In this document: one piece after another, positions 42,792 through 52,512 of the stretch
Layout: each line of letters opens with the position of its first letter
How positions within the stretch are numbered: the stretch's first letter is position 1
NCBI GenBank assembly: GCA_963666465.1
Contig: OY762824.1
Coordinates: forward strand, 1,116,001-1,180,000
From: VXYL01 sp963666465
GTDB lineage: Bacteria; Pseudomonadota; Gammaproteobacteria; Pseudomonadales; Azotimanducaceae
Reading direction: 5' to 3'
Length of the DNA stretch: 64,000 nucleotides
Notes under the pieces: generated by a model
Told to the model about the DNA's origin: nothing
Databases searched by the model: none
What the model saw: the letters and a program-made list of their open reading frames with translations, nothing else
Translations under genes and position numbers: made by a program

Positions 42792-44197
42792 CAGCGGGAG
42801 GCCCCTTCCGATTCGTCACCGAAGAGGGCTCGGCGCATGACGTAGTAGAGCTCGTTCTGCTCCATCACCCCGGCGATCTCGACGGCATGGGGGCCTCTCG
42901 CGTAGGCGGGAACGTCCTCCCCGGCGTGGGTTTCCGCATACATCGCGTGGGTTGCCGTCTGCTGGTAGTCGCCATCGGTGGGCGCGAGGTCTGGATCGCG
43001 CGAGGGCATGGCGCCGGGACCGTTGGCATAGCCAAGGGTGGTATAGGGCTGATCGGCGGCGTCGCGCAGCACCTCGCCATCGGCATCGCGCACGTAGTCA
43101 AGGATGGGATTGCCGCGCACCGGATAGCCAGCGATGGTGAGCGTGTGGCTGTGGTCTGCGGTGACGACTATGAGGGTGTCTGCGGCATCGGTGCGTGCCG
43201 CCGCCACCGCCACGGCCTCCGAAAGCGCGATCGTGTCGATGAGTGCCCGCCGGGCGTTCCCGATGTGATGGGCGTGGTCGATGCGGCCGGCCTCCACCAT
43301 CAGGAAATAGCCGCGATCGTTGGCGAGCCGGTCGATGGCATGCGCCGTCATCTCCTCCAGCGACGGCTCGCCGCCGGCGTCGGCGGCGCGGTCTGCCTCG
43401 AACTCCATGTGCGAGCGTTCGAACAGGCCAAGCACCTGTCCGGCCGACGGCAGCGCGTCGAAACCGGCACGGTCATGCACCAATGTGCGGCCCTCAGCAC
43501 CCGCAAGCCATTCCTCGGCCAGGTTGCGGCCATCTTCGCGGGCGCCGGTCGCGTCCTCGTCTTCGGGATCGGCCACTTCCGTCGGCAGGAACATCTGCCG
43601 GCCGCCGCCCAGGGCGACGTCTATGCCGTCGCCGTACGCGAATTCCACGAACTGGCGGGCGATGTCCGGGCAACTCTCGCGACTCTCCTCCGGAATGGCG
43701 CCGCGTCGTTCCCAGTTGCGGTCTGGAGAATGGGCATAGGTGGCGCCGGGAGTGGCGTGGGTGAGGCTGGTGGTGGTGACGATGCCCGTGCGGTATTGCC
43801 GCTGTTCGGCCACTTCGAGCAGCGTCTCGAGGGAATGCGCGTTGGCGGCGTCGCAGTCGCCGCGTGGCACTTCCGGCCCCACCGACAGCACGCCGTTGCG
43901 GGTCTTCACGCCGGTGACCAGCGCCGTCATGGTTCCGGCGGAGTCGGGCACCTGCATGTCGGTGGTGTAGGTCTTCACCAGTGCGAGGGCGGGGAAGGTC
44001 TCGAAGGAAAGCGCGTTCTCCTCGCCGGATTCGCCGCGCATCTGGCCTTCCAGAATGCGCGCCGCAGTGACGGTGGACACGCCCATGCCGTCGCCGACAA
44101 AGAGGACGACGTTGCGCGGCCCCGCTGGCGGTGGCCACACAGCGCACGAGGAGAGCACAGCCAGGAGGCTCGCGCGAGCGAACCGAAAACACCTCAT
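42791..44197 (-). CDS. Alkaline phosphatase, lipoprotein-type start
   Basis: 468-residue PhoA-superfamily enzyme that releases phosphate from monoesters outside the cytoplasm. The metal motif NVVLFVGDGMGVSTVTAA and nucleophile region VPDSAGTMTALVTG are present, as are the later metal ligands EAGRIDHAHHIGNA and VTADHSHT. The N-terminus ASLLAVLSSCAVW ends in a lipobox-like LSSC, so it is probably a lipoprotein. Cotranscribed with the alanine symporter downstream. Confidence 0.92.
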   Translation of the reverse strand: MRCFRFARASLLAVLSSCAVWPPPAGPRNVVLFVGDGMGVSTVTAARILEGQMRGESGEENALSFETFPALALVKTYTTDMQVPDSAGTMTALVTGVKTRNGVLSVGPEVPRGDCDAANAHSLETLLEVAEQRQYRTGIVTTTSLTHATPGATYAHSPDRNWERRGAIPEESRESCPDIARQFVEFAYGDGIDVALGGGRQMFLPTEVADPEDEDATGAREDGRNLAEEWLAGAEGRTLVHDRAGFDALPSAGQVLGLFERSHMEFEADRAADAGGEPSLEEMTAHAIDRLANDRGYFLMVEAGRIDHAHHIGNARRALIDTIALSEAVAVAAARTDAADTLIVVTADHSHTLTIAGYPVRGNPILDYVRDADGEVLRDAADQPYTTLGYANGPGAMPSRDPDLAPTDGDYQQTATHAMYAETHAGEDVPAYARGPHAVEIAGVMEQNELYYVMRRALFGDESEGASR

Positions 44198-44275
44198 CGC
44201 ACAACCTCCTTGATGGAACCACGCTTCCCTGCTCTGGGAATCAGCACCAGTTCCGCTTCTGCACCGGCGGCCAGC

Positions 44276-45637
44276 CTACGCCCCACGGGCTGAAGGCGCC
44301 CGCATCGTCACGAACTCCTCGGCCGCGGTCGGATGAATGCCCACCGTGGCATCGAACTGTGCCTTGGTGGCGCCGGCAACGATGGCCACCGCCAGCCCCT
44401 GGACGATCTCGCCGGCGTCCGGCCCGCACATATGCGCCGCCGCCACGCGATCGCTGTCGCCGTCCACCAGGAGCTTCATCAGCGTGCGCTCGCCTCGCCC
44501 CGACAGCGTGTGCTTCATGGGCCGGAAGCTCGATTCAAACACCTGAAGCTGCGGATAGAGCCGCCTCGCCTCCTCCTCCGTGGGCCCCACCGTGCCGATG
44601 TTGGGCTGGCAGAAGATGGCGGTGGGCACGTTGGCGTAATCGACGGAGCGCGACTCGCCGTTGTAGAGATTGCCGGCGATGCACATGCCTTCGGCGATGG
44701 CGACGGGGGTCAGTTGCATCCGGTCGATCACGTCGCCGATGGCATGGATGTGGGGAACGTTGGTGCGGTAGTCGTCGTCCACCCCGATGGCGCCGGTCGG
44801 CGCGAGCTGCACCCCGGCGGCTTCGAGCCCCAGCCCAGCGGTGTTGGGCGACCGTCCCGTCGCCACCATCACAAGGTCAGACGTGTGCGTGGAACCATCC
44901 TCGAAGGTGGTGACGAACTCGTCCCCCTTGCGATCCACCCGCGCCACCCGCGAGTTCAGCGACACCTCCACGCCCTTGGCGCGGATTTCGTCCAGCACAA
45001 AGCGGCGGATGCCCTCGTCGAAGCCGCGCAGGAACAGCTCGCCCCGGTAGGAAAGCCGGGCATTCGCGCCAAGGCCCTGGAAGATGCCGGCGAACTCCAC
45101 CGCGATGTAACCGCCGCCGACCACCAACACCCGTTCCGGAAAGGCGTCGAGATAGAACGCCTCGTTGGAGGTGATGGCGTGTTCCACTCCCGGGAACGAC
45201 GGCATTGCCGGCCAACTGCCAGTGGCGATCAGGATGCGCTCGGCGCTGACTTCCTGGCCGCCTGCGCGGATGGTGTGCGGCCCTGTGAGGACGGCACGCT
45301 CCTCGATCACTTCCACGCCCGGTCCGGTCAGGAGGCTGCGGTAGATGCCGTTCAGCCGCTCGATCTCGCGGGTCTTGTTGTCGCGCAGCACGGGCCAGTC
45401 GAACCCTGGCGCCGCTCCGTGCCAGCCAAAGCCGGCGGCGTCCTCGAAGTCCTCGGCAAAGTGGGCGCCGTAGACGAACAGCTTCTTCGGCACGCAGCCG
45501 ACGTTGACGCAGGTGCCGCCGAGATAGCGTTCCTCGGCGATGGCGACACGGGCGCCGTAAGCGGCCGACATCCTGGCCGCGCGCACGCCCCCGGAGCCAG
45601 CGCCAATCACAAAGAGGTCAAAGTCGTACTCGGCCAA
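44276..45637 (-). CDS. gor: Glutathione-disulfide reductase
   Basis: 453-residue flavoprotein that reduces glutathione disulfide with NADPH. FAD motif GAGSGGVRAARMSA, redox-active pair GGTCVNVGCVPKK, NAD(P) motif VGGGYIAVEFAG and the C-terminal HPTAAEEFV with the catalytic His-Glu are all present. TTG at 45637 is the likely start, preceded by GAGGG at five bases; no ATG or GTG fits the family start. Not in an obvious operon. Confidence 0.92.
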   Translation of the reverse strand: MAEYDFDLFVIGAGSGGVRAARMSAAYGARVAIAEERYLGGTCVNVGCVPKKLFVYGAHFAEDFEDAAGFGWHGAAPGFDWPVLRDNKTREIERLNGIYRSLLTGPGVEVIEERAVLTGPHTIRAGGQEVSAERILIATGSWPAMPSFPGVEHAITSNEAFYLDAFPERVLVVGGGYIAVEFAGIFQGLGANARLSYRGELFLRGFDEGIRRFVLDEIRAKGVEVSLNSRVARVDRKGDEFVTTFEDGSTHTSDLVMVATGRSPNTAGLGLEAAGVQLAPTGAIGVDDDYRTNVPHIHAIGDVIDRMQLTPVAIAEGMCIAGNLYNGESRSVDYANVPTAIFCQPNIGTVGPTEEEARRLYPQLQVFESSFRPMKHTLSGRGERTLMKLLVDGDSDRVAAAHMCGPDAGEIVQGLAVAIVAGATKAQFDATVGIHPTAAEEFVTMRAPSARGA

Positions 45638-45849
45638 GGGGGCCCTCGCGTCTTGCTTCTTGAGATCCTCTGATCTGGCGCGCCCCGACGGGCGCGTCGG
45701 CAGTTGTTGCACAACTGCGGGCCTTCGGGTTCGCTGCCGCTCACCACTTCGGCCAGGAGCCAGCGGCGGTCTGCCAGACCGAATCTCCCCAACCAAAGCC
45801 GTGCAGCCTACCCACAAAGGCCCCCGCTGCAAAGCCGAATGCCAAGCAG

Positions 45850-46099
45850 GTAGTGTCTCACTTTGAATTTGCCTGACGTGGCGCATGGCCGTTCGCAGCT
45901 GGCGACTGCGTCGATTTGCCTGCCGGAACCACTCTCCATAGCGTGGAGGGCGTCCCGCCCTCCATGCGCGCCGTCAGGCGCGTCCTCCCTGCACATGCCG
46001 CGAGTGTGCCCTGCGCGCCTTGCGGCGCGATGGAGGGCGGGACGCCCTCCCCCCCGGAGGACGGCGCCAGACACTGCACAAGCCAAAGTGAGACACTAC
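45850..46099 (+). mobile_element. Inverted-repeat element GGTAGTGTCTCAC (copy 3)
   Basis: Intact copy with ends GGTAGTGTCTCACTTTG and its complement, two internal GGAGGGCG palindromes, same orientation as copy 1. It sits between the divergent gor and ugd genes, where it could affect both promoters. Confidence 0.9.
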
Positions 46100-46158
46100 C
46101 GCCAGGCACGGCGGTTAGAATCATGCGCCATCGCCATCTGGGCCCAAGCTTCGAATCC

Positions 46159-47610
46159 ATGCAAGTCACCATCTTCGGCGCTGCCTATGTGGGCCTCGTC
46201 ACCGGCACATGCTTTGCCGAGCGCGGCAACGATGTGGTTTGCGTGGACATCGACCCCGCCAAGATCGACATGCTGCGGCGCGGCGAAGTGCCCATGTTCG
46301 AGCCGGGCCTTGCCGAACTCGTGCGGGCGAACGTGGATGCCGGCCGCCTGCGGTTCACGTCGAGCGGCGCGGAAGGCGTCGATCACGGCGAGGTGATCTT
46401 CATCGCCGTCGGCACCCCGCCGGGCGAGGACGGCGCCGCAGACATGAGCCAGGCCCTCGCCGTGGCGCGCACCATCGGCGAGAGCATGACCGAAGCGAAG
46501 GTGGTGGCAAGCAAGTCCACCGTGCCCGTGGGCGCGGCCGATCAGGTGCGCAGAACCATCCGTGCGGCGCTCGCCGAACGCGGCCTCAGGATCGACTTCA
46601 ACATCGCCTCGAATCCGGAATTCCTCAAGGAAGGCAGCGCGGTCTCGGACTTCATGAAGCCGGACCGCATCGTCATCGGCAGCGACTGCGACCGGGCCCG
46701 TGACGCGCTCGAACGCCTCTATGCCCCCTTCAACCGCAACCACGACCGCATCATCCACATGGACTTGCGTTCGGCGGAACTCACCAAATACGCCGCCAAC
46801 GCCATGCTCGCCACCCGCATCAGCTTGATGAACGAATTCGCCGGGCTCGCCGATCGCCTCGGCGCGGATGTGGAGGCGGTGCGACGTGGCATCGGCGCAG
46901 ACCCGCGCATCGGCTCCCACTTCATCTATGCCGGCTGCGGCTACGGCGGCTCCTGCTTTCCCAAGGACGTGCGGGCGCTGATCGGCATGGGGCGGGAGGT
47001 GGGCTATGACACGGCCATCGTGCGCGGCGTGGACGAAGTCAACCGGCGCCAGCACCGGCTGCTGGGAGAACGCATCGTGGCGCACTTCGGCGGCGACCTC
47101 AGCAATCGCACCATCGCCCTGTGGGGGCTTTCGTTCAAGCCCAACACCGACGACATGCGCGAGGCGCCAAGCCGCTCGCTGATGGAAGGCATCTGGGCCG
47201 CCGGCGGTCGCGTGCGCGCCTACGACCCGCGGGCCATGAATCAGGCGCGGCTCCTCTATGGCGAGCGCGACGATCTCGACCTCGTGGAACGTCGGGAAGA
47301 GGCCCTCGACGGCGCCGATGCCCTGGCCGTGGTCACCGAATGGAACGAGTTCCACAGCCCGGACTTCGACGAGATCAAGGCGCGCCTGGCGACCCCCACC
47401 GTCTTCGATGGCCGCAATCTCTATCTGCCGCAGGCCATGCGAGCGCTCGGCTTCGATCACATCGCCATCGGCCGCCCGCCGGTGTACGCACACTCCACCG
47501 ACGCCAGGGAGCCTTCAGCCGATGGGGCTGTGGCGGCCGTACACGCGGAGGGTATGTCCGCCATTTCCCCACCCGCGAGGCGTAGTTCGACAAGGCAGTT
47601 CGACAGATAG
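46159..47610 (+). CDS. ugd: UDP-glucose 6-dehydrogenase
   Basis: Oxidises UDP-glucose to UDP-glucuronate for surface polysaccharides. 483 residues: NAD fold (MQVTIFGAAYVGLVTGTCF), catalytic cysteine in YGGSCFPKDV, and the C-terminal UDP-binding domain (GLSFKPNTDDMREAPS). The usual GxGYxG reads GAAYVG here, a Gly-to-Ala change at the second glycine. About 35 residues after IGRPPVY are additional and low in complexity. The SDR gene starts 10 bases downstream, suggesting cotranscription. Confidence 0.93.
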   Translation: MQVTIFGAAYVGLVTGTCFAERGNDVVCVDIDPAKIDMLRRGEVPMFEPGLAELVRANVDAGRLRFTSSGAEGVDHGEVIFIAVGTPPGEDGAADMSQALAVARTIGESMTEAKVVASKSTVPVGAADQVRRTIRAALAERGLRIDFNIASNPEFLKEGSAVSDFMKPDRIVIGSDCDRARDALERLYAPFNRNHDRIIHMDLRSAELTKYAANAMLATRISLMNEFAGLADRLGADVEAVRRGIGADPRIGSHFIYAGCGYGGSCFPKDVRALIGMGREVGYDTAIVRGVDEVNRRQHRLLGERIVAHFGGDLSNRTIALWGLSFKPNTDDMREAPSRSLMEGIWAAGGRVRAYDPRAMNQARLLYGERDDLDLVERREEALDGADALAVVTEWNEFHSPDFDEIKARLATPTVFDGRNLYLPQAMRALGFDHIAIGRPPVYAHSTDAREPSADGAVAAVHAEGMSAISPPARRSSTRQFDR

Positions 47611-47619
47611 AGAGGCTGC

Positions 47620-48465
47620 ATGATGGATTCCGAAACCGGACGACTGCACGGCAAGGTGGCGCTCATCACCGGCGCGGCCAGCGGCATGGGCGCGGCCACG
47701 GCACGTCTCTTCGTCGCCGAAGGCGCCAACGTCGCCATCGCCGACCTCAACGAGGAGGCTGGCGGCGCCCTTGCCGCCGAACTCGGCCCGCGAGCGCGCT
47801 TCGAGCGCGTCAACGTGACCACCGAGAGCGACGTGCAAGGCGCAATCGAGCGCACCGCCGAGGCCTGGGGACGGCTCGACTGCATCTTCAACAACGCCGG
47901 CCTTGGCGGCGCTCTGGGCCCCATCGACGAAACCAGCATCGCCGACTACGACATCACCTTCGACGTGCTGCTGAAGGGTGTCTTTCTCGGCATCAAGCAC
48001 GCCGCTCCCTTCATGAAGCGGCAGCGGTCGGGCTCCATCATCAGCACCGCCTCCATCGCCGGTCTCGAAGCCGGCTGGGCGCCGCACCTCTACAGCACGG
48101 CCAAGGCCGCCGTCATCGCCCTCACGCGCACGGTGGCGCTGGAGATGGCGGAGTGGCAGGTGCGGGCGAACTGCATCTGCCCAGGACTCATTGCGACGCC
48201 CTTGGCGGTGGGGCGCGGCTTCACCGACGAAGCCCAGCGCAACTTTCGCACCGACATGGCGGGGCAGCAGCCGCTGAACCGGGTGGGCGAGCCGGACGAC
48301 ATCGCCCGCTGCGCCCTTTGGCTGGCGAGCGACGACTCCGGGTTCGTGACCGGCCAGGCACATGTGGTCGATGGCGGCATCACGGCAGGCCGGCCTTGGC
48401 GACGACAGGCATCGTGGATGACCCGAAACCGACCCATCACGGTCTATCGTCCACCGGGGCGCTAG
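47620..48465 (+). CDS. SDR family oxidoreductase
   Basis: 281-residue short-chain dehydrogenase. Cofactor motif TGAASGMGAA, NNAG, and catalytic YSTAK with upstream Ser are all present; the ending VTGQAHVVDGGITAG is typical. A 20-residue tail follows. Close behind ugd. The substrate cannot be predicted; the family covers many alcohols, sugars and steroids. Confidence 0.9.
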   Translation: MMDSETGRLHGKVALITGAASGMGAATARLFVAEGANVAIADLNEEAGGALAAELGPRARFERVNVTTESDVQGAIERTAEAWGRLDCIFNNAGLGGALGPIDETSIADYDITFDVLLKGVFLGIKHAAPFMKRQRSGSIISTASIAGLEAGWAPHLYSTAKAAVIALTRTVALEMAEWQVRANCICPGLIATPLAVGRGFTDEAQRNFRTDMAGQQPLNRVGEPDDIARCALWLASDDSGFVTGQAHVVDGGITAGRPWRRQASWMTRNRPITVYRPPGR

Positions 48466-48678
48466 TGTACTGTCTCTGAAATGCCTGTACATATTGTGCG
48501 GCGCAGGCGCCTGGCGCGATGCTCGGCAACTAAAGAGTGTAATTTTCCGTGGGAACAAACATTTACTAACGCCTCCGGTTCTCTTGGTTGGGCCATGTGA
48601 GCATGTGATTTAGGCAAACGTATTTGAGAGTCGGTACACTAGGATTGACGAGATGCTTCAGAAAGCAGGAGAGCGAAC
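48466..48678. other. AT-richer intergenic region
   Basis: Noticeably less GC-rich than its surroundings, with a CATGTGAGCATGTG direct repeat. Probably the promoter region of the LLM oxidoreductase at 48679 (AGGAG lies just before its ATG). No -10/-35 pair could be assigned with confidence. Confidence 0.4.
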
Positions 48679-49542
48679 ATGAAACTCGGCGTGGTGTTCC
48701 CGCAAACGGAAATCGGCGCGGACCCGGATGGCGTCGCGGCCTTCGCCCGCGCCGCCGAAGAGTGCGGCTACGATCACCTCATCGCCTATGACCACGTGCT
48801 CGGCGCGAACACGGCGAGTCGGCCGGACTGGTCTGGCCCCTACACCTCCGAGAGCCTGTTCCACGAGCCCTTCGTGTTGTTCGGGTTTCTCGGCGGCATC
48901 ACCGAACGGCTGGAGCTTGTCACGGCGGTGATCATCCTCGGCCAGCGCCAGACCGCGCTGGTGGCCAAGCAAGCCGCCTGCGTCGATGTGCTCACCGGCG
49001 GCAGGCTGCGGCTCGGCGTCGGCACCGGCTGGAACGACGTGGAATACGAAGCCCTCGGCATGAACTTCCACGACCGCGGCGTTCGCAGCGAAGAGCAGAT
49101 CGACCTCATGCGCCAGCTCTGGGCCGACGACACCATCGACTTCGAGGGCAAGTGGCACACAGTCACCGACGCCGGACTGAACCCGCTGCCGCCCAGGCGC
49201 TCCATCCCGGTGTGGCTCGGCGGCATGGCGCCGCAGGTGATCGACCGCGTGGGACGCATCGCCGACGGCTGGTTCCCGTTCTACAACCAGGCACTTGGCG
49301 AACAGCTCGAAACCATGCGACTATCCGCCAGGAACGCGGGCCGGGACCCTGCCGACATCGGTGTGGAGTGCATGCAGCCACTTGCAGATGCCGGCGACAA
49401 GGAACTGGATCGGCTGAAGTCCCTCAAAGACCTCGGCGTGACCCACAGCGCCGTGGTGACGATGAATCAAGGCCTGTCCGGCCCGAGTGTGCATGTGGAC
49501 GCTATCCGTCGCTATTGGGACCAGGTGGCGTCGCGTTTGTAA
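48679..49542 (+). CDS. LLM-class F420-dependent-type oxidoreductase (second gene)
   Basis: 287 residues: MKLGVVFPQTEIGADP, then YDHVLGANT, VIILGQRQTALVAKQAACVD and GGRLRLGVGTGWNDVEYEAL, the luciferase-like barrel pattern of TIGR03619-type proteins. Same family as the protein at 10307-11128 but clearly not a recent duplicate. AGGAGA precedes the ATG. Followed by a small secreted-protein gene after 21 bases. Confidence 0.9.
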   Translation: MKLGVVFPQTEIGADPDGVAAFARAAEECGYDHLIAYDHVLGANTASRPDWSGPYTSESLFHEPFVLFGFLGGITERLELVTAVIILGQRQTALVAKQAACVDVLTGGRLRLGVGTGWNDVEYEALGMNFHDRGVRSEEQIDLMRQLWADDTIDFEGKWHTVTDAGLNPLPPRRSIPVWLGGMAPQVIDRVGRIADGWFPFYNQALGEQLETMRLSARNAGRDPADIGVECMQPLADAGDKELDRLKSLKDLGVTHSAVVTMNQGLSGPSVHVDAIRRYWDQVASRL

Positions 49543-49563
49543 ATCCACGCAAGGAGAGCGTCA

Positions 49564-49833
49564 ATGAAAGCCATCGTGCGAGGCTTCGTGCAGGGCGCGG
49601 CGGCGATTCCGCTGGTGCTTGCGGCAGCGGCAGGGTCGGCCGAGCGCCTCGCGCCCACTCCGCTCGAAATCAGCAACCGCCTGAAGGCCATCGAGGCCAT
49701 CAACGTCACCTCGCAGAAGGAACCGGCCGCCAACGAAGCGGAGGAAGATGCCAAGGTGCTGGCCATCCTCGCCGAAGCGGAAGCGGTTTCGGAAGAGACC
49801 GGGGAGCAAGACAACGAGGCGATTCGCGACTAG
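49564..49833 (+). CDS. Small acidic exported protein of unknown function
   Basis: 89 residues with a signal-peptide-like start (MKAIVRGFVQGAAAIPLVLA then AAAGSAE). The mature part is strongly acidic (EAEEDAKVLAILAEAEAVSE, then ETGEQDNEAIRD) and probably helical. No family recognised. AGGAGAG precedes the ATG. The TAG stop is part of a CTAG where a copy of the two-hairpin element is inserted. Confidence 0.6.
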   Translation: MKAIVRGFVQGAAAIPLVLAAAAGSAERLAPTPLEISNRLKAIEAINVTSQKEPAANEAEEDAKVLAILAEAEAVSEETGEQDNEAIRD

Positions 49834-49937
49834 CGCCACAAGAACCGTTGCCTTTCGGCAACGCTTCTTGCCCCAGCCCAAGCCGTCCTGTCGGCATTCG
49901 GCCAGCTTGCGCCGTCCGAAGTCCGACAGGCTGCTAG
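49830..49937 (-). mobile_element. Two-hairpin CTAG element, 104-bp variant (copy 3, inverted)
   Basis: Reverse complement of the 112-bp elements, bounded by CTAG at 49830-49833 and 49934-49937, with both hairpins. About 8 bases are missing from the spacer between hairpins. The left CTAG contains the stop codon of the acidic exported protein. Confidence 0.85.
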
Positions 49938-50190
49938 GCGCTCCGATCGAGCTCTAGCCGGCAGAACACCGCAAGCGGCGGCCCGCTCCCGAAGGAGCCG
50001 CAGGAAGGGCTCATTAGACTTCCCCAGAGGGAGAGTGACAGGAGGCGGGGCCACACTCGCCATATGGCCCGCCAGGGGGCCGCGCCATGCATCACGCCCC
50101 CACACGGGAGGCCACGCCGATCGAAGCGGTGCCCTCATCACTCCCCCTTCGGAGGGGGCAGGCCAATGCACTCGATCAGAGCACGGACCC

Positions 50191-51324
50191 TCAAATCACC
50201 CCCCGGGGCTCCTCGCCCACAAAGAACTGCCCCACCGTCTCGTAGTGGGCCTCGCGCCCCTGCACCTGCTGGGTGATGACATGAGCGTCCTGGAAGCGGC
50301 GCTGAATGGCGCGATCGGCGAAGATCGAGGACGAGCCGCTCAGGTTGTAGCAGATGTCCACGGCCCTCGCCGACTCGCGGATGGCGTGGGTGCCGGCCAT
50401 GCGCAGTTCCACCCGTTCCTGAAGGGTGATGGCGCCCCGCTCGCGAATCGCGTTCCACACCTCTCCCACCGTGTGATGCAAGAGCGCCTTGGCGCCGCGC
50501 CAGATTGCCTCTGCCTTGCCCACCGCCTGTTGCACCACCGGGTCTTGGGAGAGCGGCCGCGAACCGAAGCGGGGACGCTTGTCGGAGGCAAACTCCTCGG
50601 TCGAGTCGATGGCGGCGCGGGCATTGCCGAGCGCCACGCAGCCGAAGCCGCAGGCGAACAGCAGTCCTTGCGGGGTGAGATAGATCGCGCCGTCGGCATA
50701 GGGCGGCACGTTGAGCGGCATGGTGCGGGATTCCGGCACGAACAGGTCCTTCACCTCGAAGCTGAAGCTGCCGGTGCCGCGCAATCCCTGCACCTGCCAG
50801 ACATCCACCAGCCGCACCTGGTCCTTGGGAATGAGATGCAGCCGCGGCGGTGCGCCGCGGTCGGCGTTCAGCGCCGCCATCCAGTTGGCGTGGCGGCAGC
50901 CGCTCGAGAAGTTCCACCGCCCGCTCAGGCGATGCCCGCCGGGCACCACCTCGCTGGTAACCCCTTGCGGCGGCCCGTTCGCCACCACCGTGCGCGGGTC
51001 GCGCCAAATCTCGTCGGCCAAGGCCGCCGGCGCCCGACAACTCGTGGTGGCAAACACCGCCCCCTGGTTGACGCACCAGCCGACGCTGGCATCGGCATAG
51101 GCGATGGTGCGGACAACATCGAGGTAGTCGAGCCAGTCCATCTGCTCGCCACCGAGCGAGCGCGGCACCAAGAGCCGAAACATGCCGAGATCGATCAGCT
51201 CATCCGCCAACGGCGTCGGAATCCGACGCCCCTCGTCGATCTCGTCCGCCGCCGCCCGAATGCGCGGCGCCACCGCCCGCGCCCGCGCCAACGGCGTCCC
51301 CCGTTCTGCAACCCCGGAATTCAT
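50191..51324 (-). CDS. Acyl-CoA-dehydrogenase-like flavin hydroxylase
   Basis: 377 residues, acyl-CoA dehydrogenase fold of the two-component hydroxylase type (HsaA/DszC-like). The start APRIRAAADEIDEGRRIPTP, the strand GMFRLLVPRSLGGEQMDW and the C-terminal VDICYNLSGSSSIFADRAIQ RRFQDAH region fit. Such enzymes use reduced flavin from a partner reductase to hydroxylate aromatic or steroid-like substrates. No reductase gene adjoins it. A CTAGCAGCC stub of the two-hairpin element lies just upstream (51336-51344). Confidence 0.85.
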   Translation of the reverse strand: MNSGVAERGTPLARARAVAPRIRAAADEIDEGRRIPTPLADELIDLGMFRLLVPRSLGGEQMDWLDYLDVVRTIAYADASVGWCVNQGAVFATTSCRAPAALADEIWRDPRTVVANGPPQGVTSEVVPGGHRLSGRWNFSSGCRHANWMAALNADRGAPPRLHLIPKDQVRLVDVWQVQGLRGTGSFSFEVKDLFVPESRTMPLNVPPYADGAIYLTPQGLLFACGFGCVALGNARAAIDSTEEFASDKRPRFGSRPLSQDPVVQQAVGKAEAIWRGAKALLHHTVGEVWNAIRERGAITLQERVELRMAGTHAIRESARAVDICYNLSGSSSIFADRAIQRRFQDAHVITQQVQGREAHYETVGQFFVGEEPRGVI

Positions 51325-51522
51325 GCGCGGCGATTCTAGCAGCCCGTTAGAACTACCCCGCCCCTACTCTCTGGAGGGAGGGCATCAGGCTCTCCATGCA
51401 CGCCGCCAAGGCGCGTCACGGGAACGCGGGCGCCGGGGGCGCCGAGCAGCGACTGGTTGGACCAAGTTACGAAAAAAGACTGCGATATCAATATCTTGAA
51501 ATAGGTTCCGCACATCCGCTGT
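51325..51522. other. Short intergenic region with repeat remnants
   Basis: Contains CTAGCAGCCCGTTAG (51336-51350), resembling the left end of the two-hairpin elements, and an imperfect GGAGGG palindrome (51373-51395). No gene seen. Confidence 0.5.
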
Positions 51523-52509
51523 TCAGGAACCTGTCACGGCTCTTTCGATGCGCGCAAGCCTTTTCTCGACTTTTTTCGCCGCCCTCCGCATCTGCTTCCG
51601 CTCCCTCTTCGCCCGCTCCCTCCTCGCCCGCTTCCCCTCGACCCTGGCGCGCCCCGCTCCGCGGCGCAGAGCACGTCGGGCGCCGCGCACGCCTGCATCC
51701 GGCGGCACGGCGCCGAAGCGCAGCCGCGCCACCGGCCCGAACGCGGCGTCCTGCGCCCGCACGTAGCCGGCCATCGTCTCCACCCGACTCCACCGGCCCG
51801 CGTCCATCAGTTCCGTCACGGTGGCGCCGGCGTCCCGCAGCGACTGCGCAGAGCCCACCCGCAGCGAGTGGCCGGACACCCGCCCCTCGATCCCGGCATC
51901 CGCCGCGCGTTCCTTGACGATGTCCCTGACGCTGCGCCCCGACAGGCGCGTGCCCGCCACCCGCCCCGCCTTGTTGACCGGCCGGAACAGCGGCCCCCCG
52001 TCGACCCTCGCCGTCCCGAACCATTTCCGCGCCAGACGCGCCGTCTCCGGCCCGGCAAAGAGCGCAGCGCCCCTGCCTTCCTGGTCGGTCTTGCTGCGCC
52101 GGATCGTCACCAGCAGCCCGTCCCTGACGAACTCCACGTCCGAGACGTCCAGCGCCTCCGCCTCCGACACCCGCAGAAGGCAGTCCGACATGATCCGGAT
52201 CAGCAGCGCGTCGCGCAGCCCGCGCGCGTTGCCGCAGCTCTCCGCCAGCCTCGCCATGCGGTCGGCCTGCCCCCACCGGATGCCGACGACCTGGCCGGGC
52301 CCGCGCCCGGCGCCGTCGCGCCGGAACGCGGACAGTGCCCCTCGCGTGCGCGCCCCGGCAGGTGAAAGGCTTTGGGTTGGTCGATAGGGACCCAGTGCCC
52401 CTCGCGTGCGCGCCCCGGCCGGCGACGCCTCGCCCGCGCGCCTTGCCCGCTCCGTCGCCGCCGCGACCGCCGTTTCCGCCGAGGCCACCGCAAGGCCCCG
52501 GTGGTAATG
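51523..52509 (-). pseudogene. Tyrosine recombinase/integrase, N-terminally truncated
   Basis: The catalytic domain is present: Arg in CLLRVSEAEALDVSDVEF, Lys in RRSKTDQ, HxxR in GRVSGHSLRVG, and Tyr in ETMAGYVRAQ. A basic tail (GKRARRERAKRERKQMRRA) ends it. Only the last part of the DNA-binding N-terminal domain remains, and repeat C copy 4 begins just upstream at 52513. A 60-nt in-frame duplication (unit starts at 52333 and 52393, encoding PAGARTRGAL twice) lies at the domain junction. Probably inactive unless translated from an unrecognised start. Confidence 0.8.
52333..52419 (-). repeat. Direct repeat, 60-nt period, inside integrase fragment
   Basis: CAGTGCCCCTCGCGTGCGCG with flanks occurs at 52333-52359 and 52393-52419, exactly 60 nt apart; the insertion adds 20 codons without changing frame. 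Confidence 0.85.
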
Positions 52510-52512
52510 GAT

